The translations under genes were made by a program, and so were the position numbers. From positions 1 through 41,330 of the forward strand of contig CAZQMB010000012.1 of the NCBI GenBank assembly GCA_964594365.1: a DNA stretch of 41,330 nt, in the 5' to 3' direction. Under the pieces are notes generated by a model that was not told the DNA's origin, did no database searches, and saw only the letters and a list, made by a program, of their open reading frames with translations. This document shows positions 7,103 to 15,540 of the stretch, in pieces (the first letter of the stretch is position 1; each line of letters begins with the position of its first letter). Origin of the DNA: CAIUSP01 sp964594365. Its GTDB lineage: Bacteria; Actinomycetota; Thermoleophilia; Solirubrobacterales; 70-9.

Positions 7103-8466
7103 GCGTGAGTAGCCCAGCCCTCGACCGCTCGAGCGGCGTCCAGGACGGCCTCGGACACGGTCGGGTGGGGGTGGATTATCCGGGCAAGCTCAGGGAATCC
7201 GCCCTCCAGGGCCATCGTGTTGACGACCTCGGAGATCATGTCGCAGGCACTGTTCCCGACGATGTGCGCGCCGAGGATCTCGCCGATCTCGGCGTCGCCC
7301 ACGATCTTGACCATGCCGGCCCTGTCGTCGTAGACCACAGAGGCACCGGTACCACCGATCTTGAACTTCCCGACCTTGACTTCATGACCCTCGGCTTTGG
7401 CTTGCTCCTCGGTCATGCCGACGCTCGCCACCTGCGGATGGCAGAAGGTCGCGCGTGGGATCAGGTGCGGGTCCACCGCGTGGACATCCAGACCGGCGAT
7501 CGCCTCTGCCGCGACCACGCCCTCCTCGGATGCCTTGTGGGCCAAGGCGGGACCCGCAACCAGATCCCCGATCGCGTAGACGCCCTCCACCGAGGTCTGC
7601 ATCTTCGAGTCCACCGCGATCTTCCCGGTGTCGTCGAGGGAGAGACCAGCCGCCTCCAAACCGAGTTCATCCACATCGGGCCTGCGACCCCCGGCGACCG
7701 CGAGGAAATCGGCTTTGATCTCGTCGTCGCCCACCTTCACCTTCACGGCGGTCTTCTGCTCGGTGACACCCTCCACCTTTGCGCCCATCCGCAGGTCTAC
7801 CCCGTCTTCACTGAACTGTCTCTCGACCACGCGTGACATCTCGGGTTCCTCGGTGGGCAAGACACGATCCAGCATCTCGACCAGGGTCACGGCGGTGCCC
7901 ATCCTGGAGTAGGCCGAGGTGATCTCCGCCCCGGATGCTCCCGCTCCGGCCACCACGATGGACTTCGGCTGCTTGTCGGGAGACCAGGCTCCCCATGTGT
8001 CCAATACCCGATCCGAGAAGTCGATTCCCGGCAGCGCCACGGGAACCGATCCGGTCGCGAGGATCAACGACTCGGCCTGATGAGTCTCTCCTCCGACCTC
8101 GACTTCCTTGGTGCCGACCAGTCGGGCGGCACCGTGGATGAACTCGACCTTGTTCTTCTTCCAGAGCATCTCGACGCCGCCCTCGAGGGTCTTCGAGACA
8201 CTCTCCCGTCGCGCTTGGACCTTCGGCCATTCGATTCCCACGCCCGTCGCCTTGATCCCGAGGTCGGTGCCGTGTCGATTGACCTCGTCGTAGACCTCGG
8301 CGGTGTGCAGGATCGTCTTGGCCGGGATGCAGGCGTAGTTGAGGCACCTCCCACCTGCCTTGTCGCTGTCTATCACGGCGACCTTCTGTCCCAGTTGCGC
8401 CGCACGGATGGCCGCGACGTAACCACCCGGGCCGCCACCGATCACGATCGTGTCGAAACCTGCCAT
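7099..8466 (-). CDS. lpdA: Dihydrolipoamide dehydrogenase (E3)
   Basis: A 455-residue FAD disulfide reductase that reoxidises dihydrolipoyl groups with NAD+. It shows the N-terminal FAD motif GGGPGGYVAA, the redox-active pair Cys41/Cys46 in GGRCLNYACIPAK, an NAD-binding GAGASGAE segment, the second FAD motif YAIGDLV and the C-terminal HPHPTVSEA carrying the catalytic His. The signature has Arg and Ala where GGTCLNxGCIPSK is usual, a mild variation. It is the first gene of the lpdA/DsbA-like/E2-core/lipB/lipA operon and carries a TAGGGT -10-like box 8 bases before its ATG. Related flavin reductases (for example mercuric reductase) are less likely given the context. Confidence 0.95.
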   Translation of the reverse strand: MAGFDTIVIGGGPGGYVAAIRAAQLGQKVAVIDSDKAGGRCLNYACIPAKTILHTAEVYDEVNRHGTDLGIKATGVGIEWPKVQARRESVSKTLEGGVEMLWKKNKVEFIHGAARLVGTKEVEVGGETHQAESLILATGSVPVALPGIDFSDRVLDTWGAWSPDKQPKSIVVAGAGASGAEITSAYSRMGTAVTLVEMLDRVLPTEEPEMSRVVERQFSEDGVDLRMGAKVEGVTEQKTAVKVKVGDDEIKADFLAVAGGRRPDVDELGLEAAGLSLDDTGKIAVDSKMQTSVEGVYAIGDLVAGPALAHKASEEGVVAAEAIAGLDVHAVDPHLIPRATFCHPQVASVGMTEEQAKAEGHEVKVGKFKIGGTGASVVYDDRAGMVKIVGDAEIGEILGAHIVGNSACDMISEVVNTMALEGGFPELARIIHPHPTVSEAVLDAARAVEGWATHA

Positions 8467-8474
8467 CGCTTTTG

Positions 8475-8480
8475 ACCCTA
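8475..8480 (-). promoter_or_regulatory. -10 box of the lpdA-lipA operon
   Basis: TAGGGT on the minus strand lies 8 bases upstream of the lpdA ATG, with no Shine-Dalgarno sequence between them, as in leaderless actinobacterial promoters. A TTGACG at 8505-8510 is 24 bases away, too far to act as a standard -35. Confidence 0.35.
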
Positions 8481-8506
8481 GCAGCGCCGACCTGACCGTC
8501 GTGGCG

Positions 8507-8959
8507 TCAATCCTGCGGCTGGTCAGGGTCGTCAGGTGGGCGACGGACGGGCATCTGGATCCTCGCCATCCCCTTGACCATGAACCAGAAAAGGGTCCCG
8601 GCCACCGTGAGAACCAGCAGATTGCCGATCACCTGAGTCGCTGAGGTGGCGATCACCAACCCCATCGCGGTCGCGAGCATCAAGAGCAGCAATACCGTCT
8701 GGAATCCGAGGACCGCCCAGTACTGGGCCCTCCACATGCCGAAGGCCATCACACCGGTGAGCACGCTCGGAGCGAGGACCTGGAGGAACGGGGGCTTCTC
8801 GCCATCGACCTCGACTCCGGCTAGCCATGCGATCACGATCGAGGCACAGACCAGCGTGGAGAGAGTCGCCCCGATGGTCACCACGAGTGGTCTCTGGCCC
8901 TCTGCCAAGGGTTCGAGTGCCTCACGTGCCGCCTTGTTCTTCTCCTCGGATCTGCTCAT
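8507..8959 (-). CDS. Four-helix membrane protein of unknown function
   Basis: A 150-residue protein with a hydrophilic N-terminus and four predicted transmembrane helices (about 26-46, 60-76, 79-100, 105-128), ending in a proline/aspartate-rich tail. Its ATG overlaps the thiE stop by four bases (ATGA), so it is co-expressed with thiE. I do not recognise the family. Linkage to thiE could mean thiamine precursor handling, but no transporter signature is visible. Confidence 0.7.
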   Translation of the reverse strand: MSRSEEKNKAAREALEPLAEGQRPLVVTIGATLSTLVCASIVIAWLAGVEVDGEKPPFLQVLAPSVLTGVMAFGMWRAQYWAVLGFQTVLLLLMLATAMGLVIATSATQVIGNLLVLTVAGTLFWFMVKGMARIQMPVRRPPDDPDQPQD

Positions 8960-9621
8960 CGATCAAGTATTGCCTGCTTCAGCGCCAGGGCGGCGGACCG
9001 GGGGTCCGCGGCGTCGGCTATCGCCCTCACAACGCAGACCCTCTTGGCCCCGTGATCGAGCACCTCGGAGAGGTTGGAGGAGTCGATCCCCCCGATGGCG
9101 AACCATGGGCGATCCCCGGCTCGACTCGCCGCAAGGTCGACATACTCGAGGCCGGCCGCAGGGCGCCCCTCCTTGGTCGGAGTCGGCCACACCGGCCCGA
9201 CGCTGAAGTAATCGATCGCGTCATCGGCCAGCGCCGCTTCCATCTGGTCCTCGCGGTGGGTCGAGAGCCCGACGATTCGCTCCTCTCCCATCACCCGCCG
9301 AGCCTCCGAGCTCGCGAGATCGTCCTGGCCCACGTGCACTCCGTCTGCTCCGACCTCGATCGCGAACTCCGGATCGTCGTTGAGCACGAACAGTGCGCCG
9401 GTCCGATCAGCAACACGCCGGAAGATCTCCGCTGCGCGGAGGATCTCGTCACGCCCACCGTTCTTCTCACGTAACTGGATCACGTCCACGCCACCCTCGA
9501 TCGCTCGCTCGAGCAGAGACTCCATCTCGGCTGCCTCTCGCGAACCACAGCAGAGGTACAGGCGAGCCGCGCGGATTCGCTCTCTCGGTGCTTCGCCGTT
9601 TGATCGATCGTTTCCGATCAC
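8956..9621 (-). CDS. thiE: Thiamine-phosphate synthase
   Basis: A 221-residue TIM-barrel enzyme joining HMP-pyrophosphate and the thiazole carboxylate/phosphate to form thiamine phosphate. Family motifs are VIQLREK (48-53), the metal/pyrophosphate segment LNDDPE (80-85), GVHVGQDDL (about 94-102), VGPVWPTPTK (141-150) and IGGI near residue 178. About 18 extra residues precede the barrel, as is common. The start is a GTG only 6 bases after a TAGGCT -10-like box, suggesting a leaderless message. It works with the thiO-thiSG operon a kilobase away on the other strand; no TPP riboswitch precedes thiE itself. Confidence 0.95.
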   Translation of the reverse strand: MIGNDRSNGEAPRERIRAARLYLCCGSREAAEMESLLERAIEGGVDVIQLREKNGGRDEILRAAEIFRRVADRTGALFVLNDDPEFAIEVGADGVHVGQDDLASSEARRVMGEERIVGLSTHREDQMEAALADDAIDYFSVGPVWPTPTKEGRPAAGLEYVDLAASRAGDRPWFAIGGIDSSNLSEVLDHGAKRVCVVRAIADAADPRSAALALKQAILDR

Positions 9622-9670
9622 ACGACCAGCCTAGAGCGCACCCGCTACCCGAGGCCCCTACATTTCAACT
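9622..9670. promoter_or_regulatory. Divergent leaderless-type promoters of thiE and the RDD gene
   Basis: The 49-base gap between two GTG start codons carries TAGGCT (9628-9633, minus) 6 bases before thiE and TACATT (9659-9664, plus) 6 bases before the RDD gene. Each TAnnnT box is exactly one -10-to-start distance from its GTG, so both messages would begin at the start codon. No ribosome-binding site is present for either gene. Confidence 0.45.
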
Positions 9671-10834
9671 GTGGAGCAGGAGAGCCGACCGAAGCCCGCG
9701 CCAGCGCCCATGCGGCCGGAACAGGACGCGGATCCGAGCCTGCTTCCCGCGGTTCGTGAGAACCGAACCCCTGCCGCCGGCCTCCTATCCGCCCCCGCTA
9801 GGGCGATTGGAGCCGCTACTCGAGCAGGTCTCCGGGTTACCGGTGGTGTGGTGCGTGCGCTCGGACTCGACAGCGCTGCGAGATCGGTTCTCGATCAGAC
9901 CATCACCGGCCCCGTAGCGGCACAGGTGACCCGTCAGCTCATCGAACAGGGTGTGATCGAGCGGGTCACCCAGGAGTTGATCTCAGGCGGGGTGCCGCAG
10001 AGGGTGGTCGATCAGGTGCTCGCAAGCGAGGTTCCCGAGGATCTGATCGATCGGATCTTGAGCCGTGAGGTCACGCTGCGGCTGACCGAGCGGATCCTCT
10101 CGGAGCCCGGGCTCGTTCCGGCTGCGAACGAGGTCCTCGAGAGCGAGGTCGTCGATGAGATCTCCGAGACCGTTCTCGAGAGCGATGAGTTGGCAGCGGT
10201 GATCACCAAGATCGCCAACTCGGAGGAGGTGAGAGAAGCGATCGCACAGCAGAGCTTCGGGTTGGTGACCGAGCTCGGCGCCCAGATCTCGATTCGCACT
10301 CGCAAGCTCGACACCTGGCTGGAGCGGCTCCCGCGGAAGCTCGCACACAAGGAACCTCGGACGGGCCCTGTGCCCGAGGCAGGGTTGGCAAGCCGCACGG
10401 TCGCGTTCGCCATCGACTACGGGGTGGTCAGCCTCTTCCTCTTCGTCCTCTCCGCTCTGGTCAATCTGATCGCTGGCTTCTTCACCAACAAGCCGCCGGG
10501 GATCGTTGCCCTCCTCTTCGGAGCGATCGCGTTCGGAGTCGTTGGCGCTGTCTACCTCCTTGCCTTTTGGACGCTCGATCGTCAGACGCCCGGCATGCGC
10601 TTCATGCGCCTGAGGATCGAGCCCGTGGTCGAGGACGACGTGAGCTTCTGGGATGCGCTTCGGAGGTTGGTCGGATTCGTCGTCTCCTTTGCCTTCCTCA
10701 TCGGCTATCTGATGATCCTGTTCAGTGACCGGAGGAGGGGGCTGCTCGATCGCATCGCCGATACCGTCGTGATCTATGTCCCCGAGCGCATCCCTGAGCG
10801 GTTTAGGATGTCGGAAGAGCAACGGGAGTCCTGA
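9671..10834 (+). CDS. RDD-family membrane protein with tandem 13-residue repeats
   Basis: A 387-residue protein. Residues 1-80 are a proline/alanine-rich leader. Residues 86 to about 195 are eight or nine degenerate repeats of 13 residues, for example VTQELISGGVPQR, VVDQVLASEVPED and LIDRILSREVTLR, with hydrophobic residues at positions 1, 5, 6 and 10 and charged residues between. Residues 238-375 are an RDD domain: ASRTVAFAIDYG, helices near 253-275 and 283-303, QTPGMRFMRLRI, and a last helix ending before DRRRGLLDRIADTVV. RDD proteins are proposed transporters or membrane scaffolds. The start is the GTG at 9671; the ATG at 9710 is an alternative. Confidence 0.85.
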   Translation: MEQESRPKPAPAPMRPEQDADPSLLPAVRENRTPAAGLLSAPARAIGAATRAGLRVTGGVVRALGLDSAARSVLDQTITGPVAAQVTRQLIEQGVIERVTQELISGGVPQRVVDQVLASEVPEDLIDRILSREVTLRLTERILSEPGLVPAANEVLESEVVDEISETVLESDELAAVITKIANSEEVREAIAQQSFGLVTELGAQISIRTRKLDTWLERLPRKLAHKEPRTGPVPEAGLASRTVAFAIDYGVVSLFLFVLSALVNLIAGFFTNKPPGIVALLFGAIAFGVVGAVYLLAFWTLDRQTPGMRFMRLRIEPVVEDDVSFWDALRRLVGFVVSFAFLIGYLMILFSDRRRGLLDRIADTVVIYVPERIPERFRMSEEQRES

Positions 10835-10846
10835 GAACCGTCCCGG

Positions 10847-10936
10847 CGTTTGTCGGCGGAGGACTGAGAGGGTGGGAGTTGGAACCCACCGACCGCACGA
10901 ACCTGATCCGGGTGATTCCGGCGAAGGGATTGACTC
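10847..10936 (+). promoter_or_regulatory. TPP riboswitch (THI element)
   Basis: The conserved thiamine-pyrophosphate aptamer is readable. GGACTGAGAG is followed by a short hairpin (GTGGG/CCCAC), then ACCTGATCCGGGT, ATTCCGGCGAAGGGA and a closing strand that can pair with bases near 10849-10855. It lies 40 bases before the thiO ATG. No clear U-tract terminator follows, so control is more likely by ribosome access than by attenuation. It lies just after the RDD stop codon, so the promoter must lie within the end of that gene. Confidence 0.92.
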
Positions 10937-10975
10937 GTCGGCCCGGTGCTCTGCCAGGAGTCACTGCAACCGCTG

Positions 10976-12175
10976 ATGGACGACGAGAAGAGAAATCCCG
11001 GAGCCGCCGCCTACGACGTGATCGTCGTGGGAGCCGGCGTGATCGGCCTCTCGGTCGCATGGTGCGCAGCACGCCGCGGACTCGCCGTCTGCGTGGTGGA
11101 GCGCAGCGAGCCCGGGGCTGGAGCGAGTTCGGTGGCCGCAGGGATGTTGGCCCCGGTCGGAGAAGCGTCCTTCGGTGAGCAGGCGCTCCTGGATCTCAGC
11201 CTCGCTTCTCACGCGATCTGGCCGGAGTTCTCCGAGAAGCTCTCCGCTGTAACCGGTCTCGATACCGGTTACCTGCCGCTCGGTGCTCTGCATGTTGCAT
11301 TCGACGGCGACGAGGCGGCAGAGATGCAGCGCAACGGCCATCTCCACGAGCGGTTGGGACTGGATTCCAGCTGGCTCAGCCCCGATCGATGCCGCGAGCT
11401 CGAACCCCGGTTGGCCCCGAATCTGGTCGGCGGTCTGTACGTCCCGGGCGACTCCGCCGCTGATCCCCGCCAGCTCGTCACGGCTCTCCAGGCCGCTCTC
11501 CATTCAGAGGGAGTCGAGATCGTCTCGAACACAGTGCCAAGCGGATGTGGATTCGATGATTTGGGAGTCACCCTCGAGATCCCCGATGGAGCCCCGTTGC
11601 TGGCGAAGCGGTTGGTGCTCGCCGCAGGTGCTTGGAGCGGCGATCCGGAGTCCGCCTGGCTTCCGGAGGCGCTTCGCGCGGAGGTGCGACCGGTCAAGGG
11701 CCAGATCGTCGAACTGGCCGCCGAACCACCGCACTCCCATCCGGTCGCGGATCGAATCGTCTGCGGTGAGCGCTTCTACGCGGTCCCACGCAGCGACGGA
11801 AGCCTCGTGATCGGAGCCACGGTCGAGGAGAAGGGTTTCGATACGGGTATAACCGCAGGAGCGGTTCATGAGTTGCTCCGGGAGGGATACCGAGCTCTGC
11901 CCGACCTCGCGGAGCTCCGTTTCGTGGGCGCGAGAGCGGGGCTGCGTCCTGCCACCCCCGACAACGCTCCGCTCCTCGGTTCCAATCCGATCGAGCCCAG
12001 GCTGCTCTACGCGACCGGTCATTTCCGGAACGGAATCCTGCTCGCTCCAGTGACCGGCGAGGTGATCGCGTCGTTGTTGGTCGACGAAGACTCCGACCTA
12101 CCGGTGGATCTCGGCCCCTTCAGGCCCGATCGATTCATCAGGCCATCTGATCCGTCGAAGGCGGTGACCGTATAG
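10976..12175 (+). CDS. thiO: Glycine oxidase
   Basis: A 399-residue FAD enzyme of the DAAO family that oxidises glycine to dehydroglycine (iminoacetate) for thiazole formation. It has the dinucleotide motif VVGAGVIGLSVAW, the ThiO-type segment AAGMLAPVGEA, and the C-terminal ARAGLRPATPDNAPLLG with NGILLAPVTG that binds FAD and substrate. The ATG at 10976 is preferred; CAGGAG lies 15 bases upstream, rather far. An in-frame GTG at 10946 would extend the protein by 10 residues but abuts the riboswitch. The next gene begins immediately after the stop. Choosing ThiO over an amino-acid oxidase rests on the riboswitch and the thiSG neighbour. Confidence 0.93.
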   Translation: MDDEKRNPGAAAYDVIVVGAGVIGLSVAWCAARRGLAVCVVERSEPGAGASSVAAGMLAPVGEASFGEQALLDLSLASHAIWPEFSEKLSAVTGLDTGYLPLGALHVAFDGDEAAEMQRNGHLHERLGLDSSWLSPDRCRELEPRLAPNLVGGLYVPGDSAADPRQLVTALQAALHSEGVEIVSNTVPSGCGFDDLGVTLEIPDGAPLLAKRLVLAAGAWSGDPESAWLPEALRAEVRPVKGQIVELAAEPPHSHPVADRIVCGERFYAVPRSDGSLVIGATVEEKGFDTGITAGAVHELLREGYRALPDLAELRFVGARAGLRPATPDNAPLLGSNPIEPRLLYATGHFRNGILLAPVTGEVIASLLVDEDSDLPVDLGPFRPDRFIRPSDPSKAVTV

Positions 12176-13156
12176 ATGCCCACCATCTCCCTCAACGGCG
12201 TGAGCGTCGAGGCCCCCGAGGGAGCGACCGTTTCGTGGGCCGCGAGCCAAAGCGGGGTGGACGAGCCACGGCGAGGCGTCGCCGTCGCCCTCGACGGAGA
12301 GGTCGTCCCGTCCAGCCGCTGGAGCGAAGTCGTGCTGGCAGACGGTCAGTCGGTCGAGGTGGTGGCAGCGATCCAGGGTGGGAGCGACCAGCCGCTCGAG
12401 ATCGCAGGCCGGGCGTTCGATTCGAGACTGATCCTCGGTACGGGCGGCTTTCGTTCCCTCGAGCAGATGGAGGCTGCTCTGGTGGCATCGGGCACCGCGA
12501 TGGTCACGGTGGCCCTGCGTCGGATCGAGACCGCCGAGCGCGGTTCGATCGTCGGTCTGCTCGATCGTCTCGGCCTCTTCCTCCTGCCGAATACCGCCGG
12601 TTGCTACACGGCCTCCGATGCCGTCAAGACCGCCCATCTCGCTCGCGAGGCTTTCCAGACCGACTGGATCAAGCTCGAGGTGATCGCCGACGACCGAACC
12701 TTGATGCCAGAGCCCCGGGATCTGGTCACTGCAGCCGAGCAGTTGGTCTCCGACGGTTTCACCGTTCTCCCGTACGCCCCCGACGATCCGGCGATCTGCG
12801 CCCGGCTCGAGCAGGTCGGCTGCGCGACGGTGATGCCGCTCGGATCGCCGATCGGCTCGGGGATGGGTATTCGACATCCCGAAGCGTTCGAGGAGATCGT
12901 CGCCTCGGCCGGCGTTCCGGTGATCTGCGATGCCGGTATCGGCACGGCTTCCGACGCCGCTCAGGCGATCGAGCTCGGATGTGATGCTGTCCTGCTCGCC
13001 ACCGCGGTCTCGCGCGCGGAGGATCCCGCCCTGATGGCTTCTGCGATGCGTTCTGCGGTCATCTCCGGTCGGGAGGCACTGCTTGCCGGACGGGTACCGC
13101 GTCGCCCGGGGGCACTTGCTTCCACGCCCCTCGAGGGCACCCCGGAACTCGGCTGA
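12176..13156 (+). CDS. thiSG: Fused sulfur-carrier ThiS and thiazole synthase ThiG
   Basis: A 326-residue two-domain protein. Residues 1-69 are a ubiquitin-like ThiS ending in IQGG (Gly68-Gly69), normally the C-terminus that carries the thiocarboxylate. From about residue 71 comes a complete ThiG barrel: IAGRAFDSRLILGTGG, FLLPNTAGCYTASDAV, the Schiff-base Lys166 in DWIKLEVI, and PLGSPIGSG for phosphate binding. ThiG makes the thiazole phosphate from deoxyxylulose phosphate, dehydroglycine and ThiS-bound sulfur. The Gly-Gly is internal here, so sulfur transfer requires cleavage after Gly69 or another route. The ATG directly follows the thiO stop, under the same TPP riboswitch. Confidence 0.93.
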   Translation: MPTISLNGVSVEAPEGATVSWAASQSGVDEPRRGVAVALDGEVVPSSRWSEVVLADGQSVEVVAAIQGGSDQPLEIAGRAFDSRLILGTGGFRSLEQMEAALVASGTAMVTVALRRIETAERGSIVGLLDRLGLFLLPNTAGCYTASDAVKTAHLAREAFQTDWIKLEVIADDRTLMPEPRDLVTAAEQLVSDGFTVLPYAPDDPAICARLEQVGCATVMPLGSPIGSGMGIRHPEAFEEIVASAGVPVICDAGIGTASDAAQAIELGCDAVLLATAVSRAEDPALMASAMRSAVISGREALLAGRVPRRPGALASTPLEGTPELG

Positions 13157-13173
13157 GTAGCGATAATCCCCGG

Positions 13174-13246
13174 GCGCCCCTAAGTCAACTGGTTAGACGG
13201 CCAGACTTTTAATCTGGTAGTCCGGGTTCGAGTCCCGGGGGGCGCA
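13174..13246 (+). tRNA. tRNA-Lys (anticodon TTT)
   Basis: A 73-base cloverleaf. Acceptor GCGCCCC pairs perfectly with GGGGCGC, the D stem is GTC/GAC, and anticodon stem CCAGA/TCTGG encloses loop CTTTTAA with anticodon TTT. The T stem CCGGG/CCCGG encloses TTCGAGT; the discriminator is A13246. CCA is not encoded. A GATAAT at 13162-13167, 6 bases before the mature 5' end, is a possible -10. The gene lies 17 bases after thiSG. Confidence 0.95.
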
Positions 13247-13265
13247 CTCGGACCAGCTCGGTGGC

Positions 13266-14906
13266 TCAGTGCCTGAAATGGCGGTGACCGGTCATCACCA
13301 TCACCACTCCAGCCGCGTCGCAGGCGGCGATCACCTCGTCGTCGCGCTTCGAGCCACCGGGTTGGATCACCGCCGTCGCGCCGGCCTGGATCGCCTGCTC
13401 GGGGCCGTCGGCGAAGGGGAAGAAGGCATCAGAGGCAACCGCGCACCCCTGGAGCAGGGCATCGGCTCCTCCCTCGAACGCGAGCCGGCACTTCTCGACC
13501 GAGAGCCGAACGGAATCGACTCGACTCATCTGACCTGCGCCGATACCGATCGTCGCACCGTCCCGGGCGAGGATGATCGCATTCGACTTGACCCTGCGCG
13601 ACACCTTCCAGGCGAACAGCATGTCCTCCCACTGCTGCTCGGTCGGTTGCGTCTCGGTGGCTACCTCCATCATCTCCTTCGTCTCCGGTGCCCCGTCAGG
13701 GTCCTGGACGAGGATCCCGCCACGTACCCGCTTCAGATCCGGCTCGATCTGATGGTGCCGCGACTCGTCATCACGGAGGATCCGTATCGCCTCCTTCTGT
13801 TGCAGGACCTCGAGGGCCTCGTCGGAGTACTCGGGTGCGATCAGGACCTCGATGAAGAGCTCGTGCAGACGTTCGGCCAGCGCTTCGTCGACCGGCTGGT
13901 TGAGCGCGACTATCCCCCCGAAGGCCGAGAGGGGATCGCAGGCGAGGGCGCGCTCGTAGGCACCAGCCAGATCCCCAGCTTCGGCGGCACCGCAAGGGTT
14001 GTTGTGCTTGACGATTACGCAACCGGCACCGGCCAGGTCGCCCAGGAGTCCCCGAGCCGAGTCCAGATCCAGCACGTTGTTGAACGACAGCGGCTTGCCG
14101 TGCAGCTTGGCCACGTTGCTCAGGACATGGGAATCTCCGTTGGCATCCACGTAGAGGGCAGCTCGCTGGTGGGGGTTCTCTCCGTAGGTGAGCTCCATCT
14201 CCTTCTCCCAGGACACCGTCCAGTGCTGGGGGAAACGCTCGTACTGTCGGGCGAACCACCGGCTGATCGCCGCGTCGTACCTCGCCGTCTGTGCGAATGC
14301 CTCGTTGGCAAGCCAGTGGCGGGTGGTAGCCGACAGCTCTCCTGATTCCCTCAACTCGTCCAGCACCGCGTCGTAGCTCTCGGGGCGCACCACCACCGCG
14401 ACGAACTCGTGGTTCTTGGCCGCAGCGCGGATCATCGTCGGCCCTCCGATATCGATGTTCTCGATCGCTTCTCGCTCGGACACGTCGCCTTTGGCGATCG
14501 TGCGCTCGAACGGGTAGAGGTTGACGCAGACGAGGTCGATCGGCTCGATGCCGTGTTCCTCGAGGGTCTTCGTGTGGTCGGGGTCGGTACGGACCGCGAG
14601 GAGCGCCGCATGCAGCTTCGGGTTGAGGGTCTTCACCCGTCCATCGAGGATTTCGGGGAATCCGGTCAGCTCCTCGACCGACCTGGCAGGTATCCCCTCC
14701 TCCGACAGCATGGCCAGCGTCCCACCGGTGGAGATGATCTCGACGCCCATGTCCGCGAGGCCCCGCGCGAATTCAGCGACCCCTGCCTTGTCGGAGACCG
14801 AGATCAGCGCCCGCCTCACCGGCATCGGTTCACCGATCGGCTGGTGGGTTATGTCGTCTCGGGTGGGTGGCGTCATCGATCCGGTCGGGTCCGAGTCTAT
14901 GCCCAC
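13266..14906 (-). CDS. purH: Bifunctional AICAR formyltransferase / IMP cyclohydrolase
   Basis: Catalyses the last two steps to IMP. The N-terminal IMP cyclohydrolase domain begins RRALISVSDKAGV and contains STGGT and KTLNPKLHA; the C-terminal formyltransferase has the conserved VKHNNPCG and the final IQPGGSKRDDEVI. The open frame from the GTG at 14906 gives 546 residues, but the first 27 do not resemble the family. The ATG at 14825, with GGTGA just upstream, gives 519 residues, the usual length, and is my preferred start. It is the last gene of the purine block, following purN, and ends 20 bases from tRNA-Lys. Confidence 0.96.
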   Translation of the reverse strand: MGIDSDPTGSMTPPTRDDITHQPIGEPMPVRRALISVSDKAGVAEFARGLADMGVEIISTGGTLAMLSEEGIPARSVEELTGFPEILDGRVKTLNPKLHAALLAVRTDPDHTKTLEEHGIEPIDLVCVNLYPFERTIAKGDVSEREAIENIDIGGPTMIRAAAKNHEFVAVVVRPESYDAVLDELRESGELSATTRHWLANEAFAQTARYDAAISRWFARQYERFPQHWTVSWEKEMELTYGENPHQRAALYVDANGDSHVLSNVAKLHGKPLSFNNVLDLDSARGLLGDLAGAGCVIVKHNNPCGAAEAGDLAGAYERALACDPLSAFGGIVALNQPVDEALAERLHELFIEVLIAPEYSDEALEVLQQKEAIRILRDDESRHHQIEPDLKRVRGGILVQDPDGAPETKEMMEVATETQPTEQQWEDMLFAWKVSRRVKSNAIILARDGATIGIGAGQMSRVDSVRLSVEKCRLAFEGGADALLQGCAVASDAFFPFADGPEQAIQAGATAVIQPGGSKRDDEVIAACDAAGVVMVMTGHRHFRH

Positions 14907-14916
14907 CGGTGGAGAT

Positions 14917-15516
14917 TCATCGTTTCGATCCCTCGCCGATCCCGATCTCCCCCCGGGCTATCGCGGTCACCACCTCGGGCAACAGGCGGTGTTCAGCGTC
15001 GTGGATCGCCTGCTCGAGTTCCCCTCGGGACATCTCCGGGGGTATCGCGACGGCGGATGTGGCGATCACCTCACCGGTGTCCACGCCCTCGTCGACGAAG
15101 TGGACGGTCACCCCGGTTTCTGAGGCTCCGGCCGCCAGCGCCTGACCGATCGCGTCCATCCCCGGGAATCTCGGCAGCAGAGACGGGTGGACGTTGATGA
15201 TCCTCTCGCCGAACCGCTCGATGAAGAGTGGATCCAGCAGCTGCATGTAACCGGCGCTTACGATCAACTCTGCACCCTGGCCCTCCAGCCAGTCGGCGAG
15301 CGCCAGATCCCGCGCTGCGCGATCCACGTACTCGCTGGCTGGGAACCGCCCTGTCGGGATCCCCGCAGCCTCGGCTCTGCCCAGAGCCGGCGCATCCACT
15401 CTGTCGGATGCAACTCCGACGATCCGAACCACACCCTCGGCCGCCGGCCCGTCCAGCAGCGCCTGGAGGTTCGTTCCCTCGCCTGAGGCGAGGATGGCGA
15501 TCGGGAGCGCGCTCAC
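14917..15516 (-). CDS. purN: Phosphoribosylglycinamide formyltransferase
   Basis: A 199-residue enzyme transferring formyl from 10-formyl-THF to GAR. The N-terminal ILASGEGTNLQAL binds phosphate. Catalytic Asn108 and His110 are in INVHPSLLP and Asp146 in VDEGVDTG. The start is GTG at 15516, 24 bases after the purF stop. In many genomes purM lies between purF and purN; here there is no room for it. Confidence 0.96.
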   Translation of the reverse strand: MSALPIAILASGEGTNLQALLDGPAAEGVVRIVGVASDRVDAPALGRAEAAGIPTGRFPASEYVDRAARDLALADWLEGQGAELIVSAGYMQLLDPLFIERFGERIINVHPSLLPRFPGMDAIGQALAAGASETGVTVHFVDEGVDTGEVIATSAVAIPPEMSRGELEQAIHDAEHRLLPEVVTAIARGEIGIGEGSKR

Positions 15517-15540
15517 TTCCGGGTAGCAGGGCCGGTCGGT

